Source of the DNA: Anastatus disparis
Lineage: Eukaryota > Arthropoda > Insecta > Hymenoptera > Eupelmidae
Direction: 5' to 3'
Length of the DNA: 64,000 nucleotides
Assembly (NCBI GenBank): GCA_017163975.1
Contig: JAFFSR010000249.1
Coordinates: forward strand, 8,208,001-8,272,000
The notes below the pieces were generated by a model, which was not told where the DNA came from, searched no databases, and was given only the letters and a program-made list of their open reading frames with translations. Positions 21,866-34,530 of the stretch are shown here, one piece after another. The position numbers were made by a program, and so were the translations under genes. Within the stretch, counting starts at the first letter, position 1, and every line of letters starts with the position of its first letter.

Positions 21866-23950
21866 TTAGGCGTATGTTATACTTTGTGAGGGTAACTCCG
21901 CGTCCAGGGAGCAGATTGACAGTGATCTTTCGAAGTTTCTATTAGAATGGGTTTGTCTTTCATGGTTACTATTTTCAGGATTGGGTAGTGTAGATATTGC
22001 GAGGGTACTATGATTAGTGGGGACTTGTTGTAAGGGTTGAACCGTGAGGTAGGTAGTATCGGATATTGTTTCTGCTTGTTTCTTATTATATTCTTGCAGG
22101 TATATTGGATTTGGTTTTTCACAACGGTTGGTTTTTTTTGAGCAATTCGAGGTTTGACATTTCCAAACCAGAAAAATTGTGATTGTCACCATTATCAGAT
22201 TAGTGGTAAAGCCAGCTGCAACAATCGTGTAACTGCGGTTGCGCTCGTGGTGGTTATTAGCTATTTCTCGGAATTTTGACTCTATCTCTTGCAAAGAGAT
22301 GATATTATTGTTTTGTGTCCATTTTTTTAATTGTGCTGTGGTTTCGGTTTTTAGGGTTCCTGGTAGGGTGAAAAAGGTTGGAGGTTGTTGGAGAGATAAT
22401 AGTGGGGGTAGGTCGTATGTTATATTAGGGTTGTACATGTAAGTGTCATTTACGTTTATAGTATTTACTCCATAGATAGTTATGTCTTGGTTATGAGCGG
22501 TGCATTGGCCGTGTAATGTGAGTAGTCCTGTTTCTTGTAACTGTACGTTTGTACCTGAGTTTCCTTGACATGTGATATGTAAGGGCATCGGTTTCAAAGT
22601 TGAGTAAAGCCATTTGTCTGTTGAGTCTAACTTTTTCCAGTAGGGTTTAGGGTCAGTTGTGATTAGTAGATTACAAGTTTTTAGAGATTGCAAGGTCGGT
22701 TGTGAATATAGTGAATATTCGCAAGCATGCGGGCTTGAGGGAGAGAGTATTGGATATTTTGGTAGGCAAAAATAGGTCTCTTTATTCCTCAAACAATCTT
22801 TTACGTAACTGGCGTCGGTGAGAAAATATTTTTGTGAACCGGGAGTAACTACTAGGTTACTGTATTCTGGTTTTATACTTGCGTAACCTGTAAGGTCATT
22901 ATAAATTTCTTTGGGTATTGGTAAGGTGTGGATTTTATAATTTAGAAATTTTGTGTGATCTGTGAGGGGAAAATATATTATCATGTTCAATCTTCCTTGA
23001 ATTAGAAAGATGTTCGTTTGAGAAAGTGCCAATAATTATTCCAGCGTTATTTTGGAATGATCGAGCGGAAGGGTATGGTCGTTATTTTGTTTATTTATTA
23101 CCGTGAGTAAGGTTTGAAATTGATTTTGACTCAAAATTAAGGGGTGTAGATGTCCATGTGTGGTGCTTTCGATAGTGTTAAGTAAGATTTTAAGAGAGTC
23201 TAAATGGGAATCTAATGATTGTGCGAATTGCGCTGACCAAATTATCATGGACTGAATTGCGAGGCTTTTATTTTCTACTGACTGTACCGTAGAGGCGGTG
23301 TTGAGTATATTTAACACGCCATTATGCAATTTGTTAAGTTCTTCTTTGTAGTTGTTAAGGGTTTGATGAATGTGATTTAGGTCCGAACTAATTATATGCG
23401 TTTGATTTGCTGCTAGTTTAGAAAGTGACTCTTGACTCTGATATAGAGTATTTATTTGTTGATTGATTTGTTCTCTGTCTTCCGCGTCCATGGTACCAAA
23501 CAGTTTTTTGCTTGCCCATCCTATGAATTCTATAGGAGCTCCTCTCTTTGCTAGCGTGGGAGATAAGTTATTTCCTATGGTGGTCGGGGTGGTGGGAACA
23601 AGGATATTAGTAAGTTCGTCGAATCGTGATTAAAGATCGTCAAGTTTCTTTTGGTAGTAAGTAATGGGAATATATTCGTCACATTTGTTTTCGAATACCT
23701 TTAAGCAGTCGTTGTAAGTTTTCTGTAGTTGGGTCCTTTTCCAAGGAATTGGATCCCTTAAGTTTTGCAAGTCCAAAATTATGGTTATTCGGCAGTGGCT
23801 GCGTATGAGTTTTATTTCGCCTTGAGCCTCATAGAAGATTCCTGGATTTTTCTGTAAGGGTGTGATGCGATAGATTGGTTCTCTAGAATTCGCTACTGAC
23901 GTGATTGTGGTCCATACTATAAAGATGTCGATTAAGTAGCTTATAGCCAT
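21866..23950 (-). pseudogene. env: env, F-like envelope glycoprotein (two in-frame stops)
   Basis: One minus-strand frame runs from ATG at 23950 to TGA at 21866, broken by in-frame TAA codons at about 23630 and 23036. Without them it would be about 694 codons. The N-terminus is hydrophobic (signal-like). GIFYEAQGEIKL near residue 36 matches the N-terminal pattern of insect errantivirus Env, which is related to baculovirus F proteins. A basic site followed by a glycine-containing hydrophobic stretch lies near 23550, where such proteins are usually cleaved to expose a fusion segment. A heptad-like region follows (23491-23040). The C-terminal part has many cysteines and N-x-S/T sites. It then has one membrane segment (AAGFTTNLIMVTITIFLVW, about 22160-22220) and a cytoplasmic tail. 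Both stops preclude a full-length product from this copy. Confidence 0.82.
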
Positions 23951-24054
23951 TTTATTCGTTATCTTGAGCTTGTTTTATTTCCTGCAACATATAAAAATTC
24001 CAAACGTAATTAATTTAATTTTACAATATTTTTTTTTTTTTTTTTTTTTTGTAA

Positions 24055-25743
24055 TTATCCGTAAGCCCTTTTGACTTTATCCATGTGTTTGATTAATCGT
24101 TTTCCATTAGTGGATTCGATGAGGACATTATTGGATTTATAGATTTCTCTCACTATGAATCTTCCATTATAAAATCTGTCTAATTTCCCTTTTCGAGGTT
24201 CTCTTAGAACAAATACTTCCATTCCTATTTCTAGGTTTTGGGGTCGTGCCTTTTTATCATACTGTTGATTACTTTTATATTTTGATTGAATGAGATTATC
24301 TCTAGCTGTTTCTCTTAAGTCTCTGAAACATCCAATAAGTTCACATAGGTAATCATTGTAGGTTTCTATGTTGAATTCATCGAGTGTTATATTTGGAGTT
24401 CGTGCGATTCTTCCAAATATCAGCTCAAATGGAGTGCAACCGATGGATGAATGGACTGAGATGTTGTATTCGAACATGGCAAAAGGGATTATTTTATCCT
24501 AATCTTGTTTGCCTGATCCTCGGGTACGTAGATAGTCGGCGAGCATAGCATGACTACGTTCTAGTGAGCCATTGGAAGCAGGATGGAAACTTGTGGTATT
24601 TTTAAGTTCGATCTCAAAGATCTTAGACAATTCTTGTAGTAATTGGCTCTTGAAACTCCTATGGTTATCCGACAATATTATTCTTGGTACGCCGAATTGG
24701 GCGATGAAATGTCTAGCCAAGGTATCAGCTATAGTTATAGCAGTCAAATTCGGTATAGGAATGGCTATGCAGTATTTTGTAAAAACGCATTGAATGGTTA
24801 ATATGTGTTTGTTACCAGAAGTAGTAATAGGTAATGGTCCTACTGTGTCTATGGCTATCTTATAAAAAGGTTCAGAGGGTGTATCTGTTATGATCATCAG
24901 CTCTCTAGTTCGGATTCGAGTTAACTTTTGTTCTTGACAAACGTCACATTTCCTCACAAATTCTTCTATTTCTTTTTTCATTCCTTTCCAATAATAACGT
25001 TCTCTTATTCTTCGGTAAGTTTTTACCATGCCTCTGTGACCGCCAAATAAACTGGTATGACTTTTAATTAAGATATTTTCTTTTGCTTCTGCTGGTGGCA
25101 CTTTACAAATGCCCATACATACTTTCATTGTAATATCTAAATGTTGCAGATATTTTATTAAAAGCAAGAGAAGTTCGTTCTGCGGAAGGTTATTAGTGAT
25201 TTCACCCCTTCTTGCTATTCTGAAAGACTTCACTTGTTTTTCTACTAGGAATTCTCTTAATGCTTCAAAACATTTTTTTATATTAGATGGTTTTATTTTA
25301 TCTTTATAACTTTCCGTGACTACTAAGCTGAATATGTATCGTTTCCGAAATTTAGTGACCATTGCTTCTCCAACGGTAGGTTGTGAATTCGCTAAGTGAT
25401 CTTTGTTTATTGCCTGAATGTCGTATAAAAGTTGATTGTTTTCAGCTACCATCTGCATGTCTGCTGATACAAAATGAACTAGGTTGTCCTTCGTAAATGT
25501 CAGGTATTCTCTGGTAGTAAGGACTCTTATTTTCTTATTTTTGTTGAAATGAGGTTGTAATATTTCGTTAGATTCTTTCTCGTTGTAGATGCTTGGTGCA
25601 TGAATATCGTTTCCTTCTTTGTCAGTTAAGGATTCTGGTATTTCAATTGAGCAATTCTCTTCCTGGGTATCAAGATTGTTACTCGTGGATTGTCTTGGTA
25701 TAGGTTCTGCAGTTTCAGAAACTTCTGGAGTTATCGTATTCAT
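24055..25743 (-). pseudogene. pol: pol 3' part: macrodomain-like segment and integrase (one in-frame stop)
   Basis: Residues are counted from ATG 25743. After a disordered start, residues about 80-205 (25520-25130) show a pattern like macrodomains: NLVHFVSADMQM, then VGEAMVT, RYIFSLVVTESYKDK, a helix CFEALREFLVEK, then VKSFRIARRGEI. The integrase follows: H229, H236, C266 and C269 form the H2C2 zinc module, and the core has D299, D359 and E395, a D-D-35-E spacing. The second aspartate lies in ILSDNHRSF, where relatives usually have SDQG. A TAG at about 24499 interrupts the frame, which then continues in the same phase through 24055 with the C-terminal domain (NLEIGMEVFVLREPRKGKL, then FIVREIY). 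The integrase inserts the DNA copy into host DNA. The macrodomain reading is by pattern only. Confidence 0.85.
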
Positions 25744-27042
25744 TATATCAGGTTCAAGTCCTGATTCCTCTTGATTAGGTTCATGTATTATAGATTATTT
25801 ACTCCAATCTGACAAGGCCTTAAAATGTGTTGTGAAGGGTGTTGAACGTGCTTTGTTATCTTTAGATTGTGGTTTTAAAGATGTGTTCGTCTTGGAGTTT
25901 TTGCACATTTCGGTAGGTTGAGTATTGATATCGAGACGTTTGGGAAGAGGTTCAGATTTTCTCGCTGGAGTTGGTAATTGATTGACATTTTTGTTACTTT
26001 CGTTTCCTTCGTCGTCGTCGCTTTGGTTTATAGTTGATAAATGACACAATTCTGACGGCTGATGGAGTCGTGAGGTGAACGGAGTAGAGCGTCCTATGGG
26101 ACTTCGGATTGGTGACTTATGTGTTAGAGCTACAGGTTCTTTGTACGCTGGGAATGGAGTTGCATTTTCCCTGATTTGGTCTTTTACCCAGGCTGCTGTA
26201 TCTATCTCCCTTCTTTCTTTTGGGTTTTATTACTTAGTGAATTAGGCAAGGACTTTGTTTCTTTTGTTTCAGGAAATACTCTTCCTTGTCCACCTTCCCA
26301 CTCTATCGTGCCATCATCACTAGAGTCGCTACATTGATCAATTTCCATTTCTCCTTCCCCCTCGGGCTCTTCGTCGGGATTGCGAAGGTAAGTATTCATG
26401 GAGAAATAGGATCCACCGTCAAATTCTTCCAGAAATTGTTTAGTTTCTTCCGGTGTAAATTTGGTTGCTTCTAATTCTTTCGTTATATCTTTATAACTTT
26501 CCTGTTCTTTTTCAGTTGCTAAAGATTTCCTCATAGTAGATTGAAAGCGAGGGTTAGGCATTTCATCTTCCGATGAGGAAGACGAATCTATAGATTGACG
26601 TTTTTGCCATATTACTGTTTTCGTAGGAAGATAATTTGAGGCCGTGGGTTCGGCCGGTCTGTGCTCATCCACGTTATCTTGCTGTAACGGTAATTCCGAG
26701 GTTTTACTTCCTTGACCCATTTCTGATTCTGTTCCAGTATCAGAAGGTTCAGCCTCTTTGGTTAAAAGGGAAGGCATAATTGATCGATCCTTCAAGGGTA
26801 TAAGTATTATTTCTTCTTCTGATATGACTCGAGATTCAAGCTCTGTATTCTCGCTCTCTTGTCTAAGGCTGGGAGTAGTGTTAGATTCCTCTGTATCTGT
26901 TGAGGCGGATGTCGGGGCATTAATTATAGGTTCATTCTGTTTTCTAAAACGAACCCTTTTTCCTATAGTGCTTCCCTGTAAGTCGGCCTGATTACTAGTG
27001 CATCCAAAAGGTGGTAACAACGGTGCATTTTTACCTCCTTTC
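25744..27042 (-). pseudogene. pol linker between RNase H and integrase, disordered and acidic
   Basis: The minus strand is open in long stretches (26202-27020 and 25795-26049) that are rich in Ser, Glu, Asp, Thr and Pro and contain no recognisable fold. The upstream RNase H frame continues into this region if one frame change near 27043 is allowed (RKKGGKN, then APLLPPFGC). The stretches are therefore most simply parts of one polyprotein, now broken by frameshifts and stops. Together with the segment that follows it makes the RNase H to integrase distance about 2.1 kb, much longer than in typical Gypsy elements. Confidence 0.6.
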
Positions 27043-29392
27043 TTACGTCCTCGGGTAGGTTTTGGGTTTCCTTGATCTGAGGTATTTACCTTGGTAGTTG
27101 TTGCTGCTTGTCTGGCCAGTTGGTTTGGGTTCTCCTGCCTTGAGTGGAAAGGCCATAATTTTTAGAGGGTCTGGGATTGATTCTTTATCAGTTATGGATT
27201 CGTTATCTGATGAATCCTCGTTCACTCTAACATCCACAGGATTTCTAGAAAGTGCGTCAGCATTGGTGTGCAGACGGCCTGGCTTATATATAAATGTATA
27301 TTCGTAACCTCTCAGTCTGGCTCTCCAGCGATTAAGCCTACTCATAGGATCCTTTATGCTTTCTATCCAGGTCAGGGGTTCATGGTCGCCATATACAGTA
27401 AAATGTCGACCGTAAAGGTAGTGTTTAAAATATAGTATTGCAGATATTACTGCAAGACATTCTTTCTCGGTGGTAATAATTTTTCTCACTTTTATTAAGA
27501 GATCGTGACATATAGGCCACAGGGCGGTCTTGTCCTGGGCTGCCCTGACTAAGGACAGCGCCTAATGCATAATCTGAGGCGTCTACTGTTAAGATAAAAG
27601 GTTCGTTGAAATCTGCGTTTACGAAGACGGGAGCTTTACATAAGGCTCGTTTAAGTGTATCAAAACTTTTCTGTTGCTGCTCTGTCCATTCGAATTTGTT
27701 TCCTTTCTTTAGCAACGTATTTAGTGCTTTTGACTTAAATGCAAAGTCTTTAATAAATCTTCTGTAATACCCTGCCAAACCCAAGAATTGTCGAACATTA
27801 GTGATAGATTTGGGTTTGGGAAAATTCTTAACTGCGTTTATTTTCCCTGGATCTGGTTTTATTCCATAACTGCCTATCTTATGCCCCAGGTAAGCCACTT
27901 CCGGTTTTAGGAATTCGCATTTGTCGATTTGTAATCTTAATCCTGCATCTGATAATCGATTGAAAACCGTTAATATCTTTTGTTTGTGTTCTTTTAGGTC
28001 CTTAGCATAAACTATTATGTCATCAAGGTAAACAAAAATTTCTGTGCCTTGCATTCCCATTATCACCTGATCTAGGAGCCTTTGGAAGGTCGGAGGTGCG
28101 TTAGAAAGGCCGAACGGCATAACTGTGAATTCGTAATGGCCGTAGGGGGTAGTAAAAGCCGTCTTTTTTCTATCCTCCGGGCAAACTTCGACCTGATGAA
28201 AACCGTTGGCCAGATCGAAAACTGAGAAGTATTTTGCTCCGCCCAATTGTTCTAATATTTCGTTGATATTAGGGAGTGGATATGCATCTGGAATGGTCTT
28301 CTCATATAATTTCCGATAATCAATTACTAATCTATAACGTTTGTCCCCTTGGGAATCTGGTTTCTTTGGGACTATCCATAATGATGAGTTATATGGAGAA
28401 TTTGAATTTTGTATCGAGCCGTCCTGTAAAAGTTTATTTACTTGCTTACGTACTTCCTCGTGTAGGGCTGGTGGATAACGATAGGGTTTGGTGTAGACTG
28501 GTATTTCGTCCTTTGTGTTTATTCGATGTCGTATATAAGTCGTGCGGGACGGCATGTCTCCTGCTAGATAAAACAAATGGGGAAATGTCTCAATAATTTC
28601 TCTCATTTGGTTTAGTTCTTCTTTTGAGTGATGGTCACGTGTCATTTTGTTCATGATATACTCTATTCGATCTCGTTTGAGGTCAACGTTGAATTCTTCT
28701 TCTTCATCATCTAACATTTCCTCAGATCCATCGAATTCAAAAGGTACTAAGTCTTGAGGTGGTATTTCAATCTCGACTTTATCCTCTCGAGTGTTGATGG
28801 CCATTAAATAACACGTTCTTGATTTGTTATTCACAGCGGCTTCTCCTAGGAATACCCCAGGAGCCGTATTGACTCTAGGTAAATAGGCTTCACCATTAAT
28901 TGATTGTTTAGTAGTAGGTATTTTAAGTGCTACCTTGCTACGTGGTGGTAGTCGGTGGATGATGTTGCAGCCTACCTTTTTACCTTGGTGATTAATTTTA
29001 CTAATGGACTTATTGGGTACTTCGTTTTCAGAAAATTGGTACGGTAGTTCTTGAAGGGCGTTGACTTCTTCAGACTCGCCTTTGGGTCTCAGGTTTTTCT
29101 TTTTCTTATTTTCAGCTAATGATGGCTGAAGTTTTTTGCTTGCAGCTTTTGTATTCTTTTTTTCGTCATTGAAATCTAGTCCACACTCCTGGTCATATAG
29201 TGTGATTTTTCTATCCAAAAACGGTATTGGATCAATTGGTCTACTTTTTATGACCAGGGCTTTTAGCTCATAATCGACCTTGGCTGCCTCATATTCAAAA
29301 TATGAGGACCCTAAAATTGCCTCGTGGTCAAGTGGTGAAGTTGACGGTAAAACATGAAACACGTGTGTTGAACCTAAGATTTCCATGTTCAC
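27043..29392 (-). pseudogene. pol: pol: reverse transcriptase and RNase H (frameshifted)
   Basis: The frame from 29392 holds the RT domain: VIDYRKL, VFDLANGFHQVEV, MPFGLSNAPPTFQRLLD and the catalytic YLDDIIVYA (about 28005-28031), then YLGHKIG and QFLGLAGYYRRFI, the classic Ty3/Gypsy series. RNase H follows with FILTVDASDYALGAVLS. The frame is then lost near 27470-27490. The rest of RNase H (TTEKECLAVISAI, HFTVYGDHEPLTW, NADALSRNP) continues in another frame down to 27043. So a small indel in RNase H splits pol. About 200 residues upstream of RT belong to the protease-RT connection. The encoded enzyme would copy the element's RNA into DNA in the particle. It is the best preserved part of the element. 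Confidence 0.92.
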
Positions 29393-29419
29393 AGTTCCTA
29401 CAGTATCTAAGGGTAATGG

Positions 29420-29600
29420 TGATATTCCTGTTACTGTTATTTTTCATCTACGTTAATCAGTGCGTCACCTTTAAGAGCATTTCGTTTTACCGCGTTGATA
29501 TCAGCGGCTGTGTCTAGTATGAAGACACCTTCTTCGTTCTTTAAAGTGGTGACGTTTAATCGTACTGTGGGACACTTCCCTCTGCTCCTTGCACATCGTT
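29420..29600 (-). pseudogene. pol: aspartic protease (frameshifted from RT)
   Basis: A minus-strand frame offset by -1 from gag reads RGKCPTVRLNV, then VFILDTAADINAV. The DTA triad (about 29506-29514) is the catalytic aspartate motif, DTG or DSG in most relatives. The overlap with the end of gag (stop at 29556-29558) is the arrangement in which Gypsy elements make Gag-Pol by -1 ribosomal frameshifting. A second frame change in an A-run near 29440 separates protease from RT. It is best explained as a 1-base loss. Confidence 0.75.
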
Positions 29601-30349
29601 GGATTCTTCCGCTCTTATTATATTGATTTGAGCGGGACGAGTAAATTGGGTCTTGTTCGCCGGTACGTCCATTCGGCGAACACCCTGGTAGTTTAAAGAA
29701 GCGTCATTGGTGTTAGCATTAGATCTGAAGGGCGAAGTCGGTCTAGATCCATTATTCGTCTTATCACGTGAGTCAAAATTCCGTGGTGGGTACTAAGGTC
29801 TTGGTTGAAAACTTTGAGAGTTTGGTGGTTCGAATTGTTTGGTGTTAAATGTCTGTTCCGGAGTTAATCCAGGATTCATTGGGTGATAAGCATAAGGGTT
29901 ATAGTAGTTAGGATACATAGGTGGATAGAATGGAGGAGGATACATAGAAAATTGTTGAGGGCCATAATTATAGAAGTTAGATGGTATTGAAGAACCAGGA
30001 GAGGTAGTTCCTGTGGGAGTTTGTGGCCAAGGATTCTTCAGGATACTCACAGGATGGGGTTCTGTTTTATTTTGCTGTCAATTTGGCCTATAACTTATTT
30101 GCGTAGGAGCAATAATGCGGCCTCCCTCTATTGTGGTGTGTGGAAATTCTACGTCATTATGATTATAATAATAAGGTATATTCCTGTTGAATATTTCCGG
30201 ATCATTTTTGTTTGAAAATCTGGTACCTTTCTTCGTTTCGTCTATTTGATGTATCATTCTGATTTGAGGGCGAATGATGTTAGAAGTTGTTGTGTATTTT
30301 TCAAGGTTTTTAGCGACTTCTAAAGCTTCATCTAAAGTTTGGGGGTTGG
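29556..30349 (-). pseudogene. gag: gag, 3' part (two in-frame stops)
   Basis: The minus-strand frame directly left of the foldback insertion starts with IIANPQTLDEALEVAK and is in the same phase as the gag N-terminal part at 41201-41831. It is interrupted by TGA at 30078-30080 and TAG at 29793-29795 and ends at TAA 29556-29558. The middle is rich in Pro and Tyr (for example PPPFYPPMYPNYYNPY), like gag proteins that recruit cellular partners. The end is basic and overlaps the protease frame. No CCHC knuckle is visible. Confidence 0.75.
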
Positions 30350-30358
30350 CTATAATAA
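30350..30358. repeat. 9-bp target duplication, left (CTATAATAA)
   Basis: Identical to 41201-41209 on the other side of the foldback element. The duplicated bases are gag sequence. Removing the insert and one copy leaves gag in a single phase. Confidence 0.9.
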
Positions 30359-30689
30359 ATGAAGCTGAAGCTACCCGCTGAACCTATCCGCCGTACATAG
30401 GCGTAGAAGCATGAGGGACCCGATACTTTTTATACTCTCATTTCTACCAAATATCACTCAAATAATGTTAAATAATAATGAATCATGTATTTTTAGCAAT
30501 ACATAGAACTAAGTAATCAATTATCTTTAATAATAAAAGTTTAAACAATAAAATAACCAAACTTTAGAAAATCGCAGATTACCACACTTAATAAATATTA
30601 ATACTTTATCAATGATTGGATTAGCACAAAAATCAATAGAATTAATCCCTTAATAATTTCTAAAGATCATCGCGTCGTATAATTGCTGG

Positions 30690-33600
30690 CCCAAAAGTAA
30701 TGACTATAATTATTTTGTTTATTAACCTCAAAATTTTCAAGATTTTATCAATTTTTCGGAATTATTGATTTGTAACTATTTAATAAATTGTAACTTTAAT
30801 ATAAAAATCATGCAAACAGATTCTCAAGAGTTTCCTCGAGACAAATGCATTCCAAAACAGCTGGCCCAAAAGTTATTATATCGGAAATTTAAAGAAAAAT
30901 GTTGAAAATTTATCTAATTATCTCAATTTTTTTGAATTTTTTATGTATAATTATTATACTCATTATAACTTTGATATAAAAATCATGCAGAATGATTCTC
31001 TAGAGTTTCCTTAAAACAATCGCATTCCAAATCAGCTGGCCCAAAAGTTATTAGACCGGCAATTTAAAGAGAAATGTTGGAAATTTATCTAATTTTCTCA
31101 ATTTTTTGAATTTTTAATGTATAATTATTTTACTAATTATAACTTTAAGATAAAAATCATGCAAATTGATTCTCTCGAGTATCCTCGAGACAAATGCATT
31201 CCGAAACAGCTGGCCCAACAGTTATTATATCGGAAATTTAAAAAGAAATGTTGAAAATTATCGAATTTCCTCAATTTTTTTTGAATTTTGAATATATAAC
31301 TATTAAATTGATTATGACTTTGATATGAAAATCATGCGAATTTATTCTCTAGAGTATCCTCCAGACAAATGCAGTCCGAAGCAGCTGGCCCAAAAGTTTC
31401 TATATCGAAAATTTATAGAGGAATGTTGGAAATTTATCTGATCTTCTCAATTTTTTGACATTCTTATGTATGATTATTATACTGATTATAAATTCGATAT
31501 GAAAATCATGCAGAATGATTCTCTAGAGTTTCCTTAAAACAATCGTATTCCAAATCAGCTGGCCCAAAAGTTATTAGACCGACAATTTAAAGAAAAATGT
31601 TGAAAATTTATCTAATTTTCTCAATTTTTTTTGAATTTTGAATGTATAACTATTAAATTGATTATGACTTTGATATGAAAATCATGCGAATTTATTCTCT
31701 AGAGTATCCTCCAGACAAATGCAGTCCGAAGCAGCTGGCCCAAAAGTTTCTATATCGAAAATTTATAGAGGAATGTTGGAAATTTATCTGATCTTCTCAA
31801 TTTTTTTGACATTCTTATGTATGATTATTATACTGATTATAAATTCGATATGAAAATCATGCAGAATGATTCTCTAGAGTTTCCTTAAAACAATCGTATT
31901 CCAAATCAGCTGGCCCAAAAGTTATTAGACCGACAATTTAAAGAAAAATGTTGAAAATTTATCCAATTTTCTCAATTTTTTTGAATTTTTTATGTATAAT
32001 TATTATACTCATTATAACTTTGATATAAAAATCATGCAGAATGATTCTCTAGAGTTTCCTTAAAACAATCGCATTCCAAATCAGCTGGCCCAAAAGTTAT
32101 TAGACCGGCAATTTAAAGAGAAATGTTGGAAATTTATCTAATTTTCTCAATTTTTTGAATTTTTAATGTATAATTATTTTACTAATTATAACTTTAAGAT
32201 AAAAATCATGCAAATTGATTCTCTCGAGTATCCTCGAGACAAATGCATTCCGAAACAGCTGGCCCAACAGTTATTATATCGGAAATTTAAAAAGAAATGT
32301 TGAAAATTATCGAATTTCCTCAATTTTTTTTGAATTTTGAATGTATAACTATTAAATTGATTATGACTTTGATATGAAAATCATGCGAATTTATTCTCTA
32401 GAGTATCCTCCAGACAAATGCAGTCCGAAGCAGCTGGCCCAAAAGTTTCTATATCGAAAATTTATAGAGGAATGTTGGAAATTTATCTGATCTTCTCAAT
32501 TTTTTTGACATTCTTATGTATGATTATTATACTGATTATAAATTCGATATGAAAATCATGCAGAATGATTCTCTAGAGTTTCCTTAAAACAATCGTATTC
32601 CAAATCAGCTGGCCCAAAAGTTATTAGACCGACAATTTAAAGAAAAATGTTGAAAATTTATCTAATTTTCTCAATTTTTTGAATTTTTTATGTATAATTA
32701 TTATACTGATTATAACTTTGATATAAAAATCATGCAGAAAGATTCTCTAGAGTTTCCTTGAAACAATCGCATTCCAAATCAGCTGGCCCAAAAGTTATTA
32801 TACCGGAAATTTAAAGAGAAATGTTGAAAATTTATCTAATTTTCTCAATTTTTTGAATTTTTAATGTATAATTATTTTACTAATTATAACTTTGATATGA
32901 AAATCATGCAAATTGATTCTTCCGAGTATCCTCGAGAAAAATGCATTCCGAAACAGCTGGCCCAAGAGTTATTATATAGGAAATTTGAAGAAAAATGTTA
33001 AAAATTTATCGAATTTTCTCAATTTTTTTGAATTTTTTATGTATAATTATTATACTGATTATAACTTTGATATGAAAATCATGCAGAATGATTTTCTAGA
33101 GTTTTCTTAAAACAATCGCATTCTAAATCAGCTGGCCCAAAAGTTATTAGACCGGCAATTTAAAGAAAAATGTTGAAAATTTATCTAATTTTCTCAATTT
33201 TTTTGAATTTTTTATGTATAATTATTATACTGATTATAACTTTGATATAAAAATAATGCAGAAAGATTCTCTAGAGTTTCCTTGAAACAATCGCATTCCA
33301 AATCAGCTGGCCCAAAAGTTATTATACCGGTAATTTAAAAAGAAATGTTGAAAATTTATTTAATTTTCTCAATTTTTTGAATTTTTAATGTATAATTATT
33401 TTACTAATTATAACTTTGATATGAAAATCATGCAAATTAATTCTTTCGCGTATCCTCGAGAAAAATGCATTCCGAAACAGCTGGCCCAAGAGTTATTATA
33501 TAGGAAATTTAAAGAAAAATGTTGGAAATTTATCGAATTTTCTCAATTTTCTTGAATTTTTTATGTATAATTATTATACTGATTATAGCTTTGATATGAA

Positions 33601-34530
33601 AATCATGCAGAATGATTTTCTAGAGTTTTTCTTAAAACAATCGCATTCTAAATCAGCTGGCCCAAAAGTTATTATATCGGAAATTTAAAGAGAAATGTTG
33701 GAAATTTATCTAATTTTCTTTCTTTTTTTTATGTATAATTATTATACTGAATATAACTTTGATATAGAAATCATGCAGAATCATTCTCTAGAGTTTCCTT
33801 AAAACAATCGCATTCCAAATCAGCTGGCCCAAAAGTTATTAGACCGACAATTTAAAGAAAAATGTTGAAAATTTATCTAATTTTCTCAATTTTTTTTAAT
33901 TTTCTATGTATACTTATTATACTGATTATAACTTTGATATAAGAATCATGCAGAAGGATTCCCTAGAGTTTCCTTGAAACAATCGCATTCCAAATCAGCT
34001 GGCCCAAAAGTTATTATATCGGAAATTCAAAGAGGAATAATGGAAATTTATCTAATTTTCTGAATTTTTTTGAATTTTTTGTGTATAATCATTATACCGA
34101 TTATAACTTTGATATGAAAATCATGCGAATTGATTCTCTAGAGTATCCTTCAGACAACTGCATTCCAAAACAGCTGGCCCAAAAGTTATAAGACCGGCTA
34201 TTATAAGAAAAGTGTTTGAAATTTATCTAATCTTCTTAATTTTTTTAAAATTTGATTATATAATCATTTTATCAATTATAACTTTGATATAAGAATCATG
34301 CGAAAAGATTCTCTAGAGTTTCCTTGAGGCAAATGCATTCCGAATCAGCTAACCCAAAAGTTATTAGACCGGCTAATAGAAAAAAAATGTTTGAGAATTA
34401 TCGAATTTTCTAATTTTTTTTGAATTTTGAATGTAAAACTATTATATTTATTATAACTTTGATATAAAAATCATTCAGAATGATTCTCCGGATATGGCTT
34501 GAAATAATTGCATTCCTAATAAGCTGACCA
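30690..34530 (+). repeat. About 174-bp satellite array, left arm (about 22 units)
   Basis: 'cagctggcccaaaagtt' recurs every 174-175 bp (for example 31035, 31209, 31384, 31558). Two unit types alternate irregularly: one carries 'gcagaatgattctctagagt', the other 'gcaaattgattctctcgagt'. A variant with 'gcagtccgaagcagctggcc' recurs near 31374, 31727 and 32422, multiples of the unit, so blocks of several units have been copied together. Confidence 0.9.

Noticed and set aside
29430..29450. Programmed frameshift between protease and RT
   Set aside because: The A-run there does not form a standard slippery heptamer in the reading frame. A simple 1-base loss is more likely.
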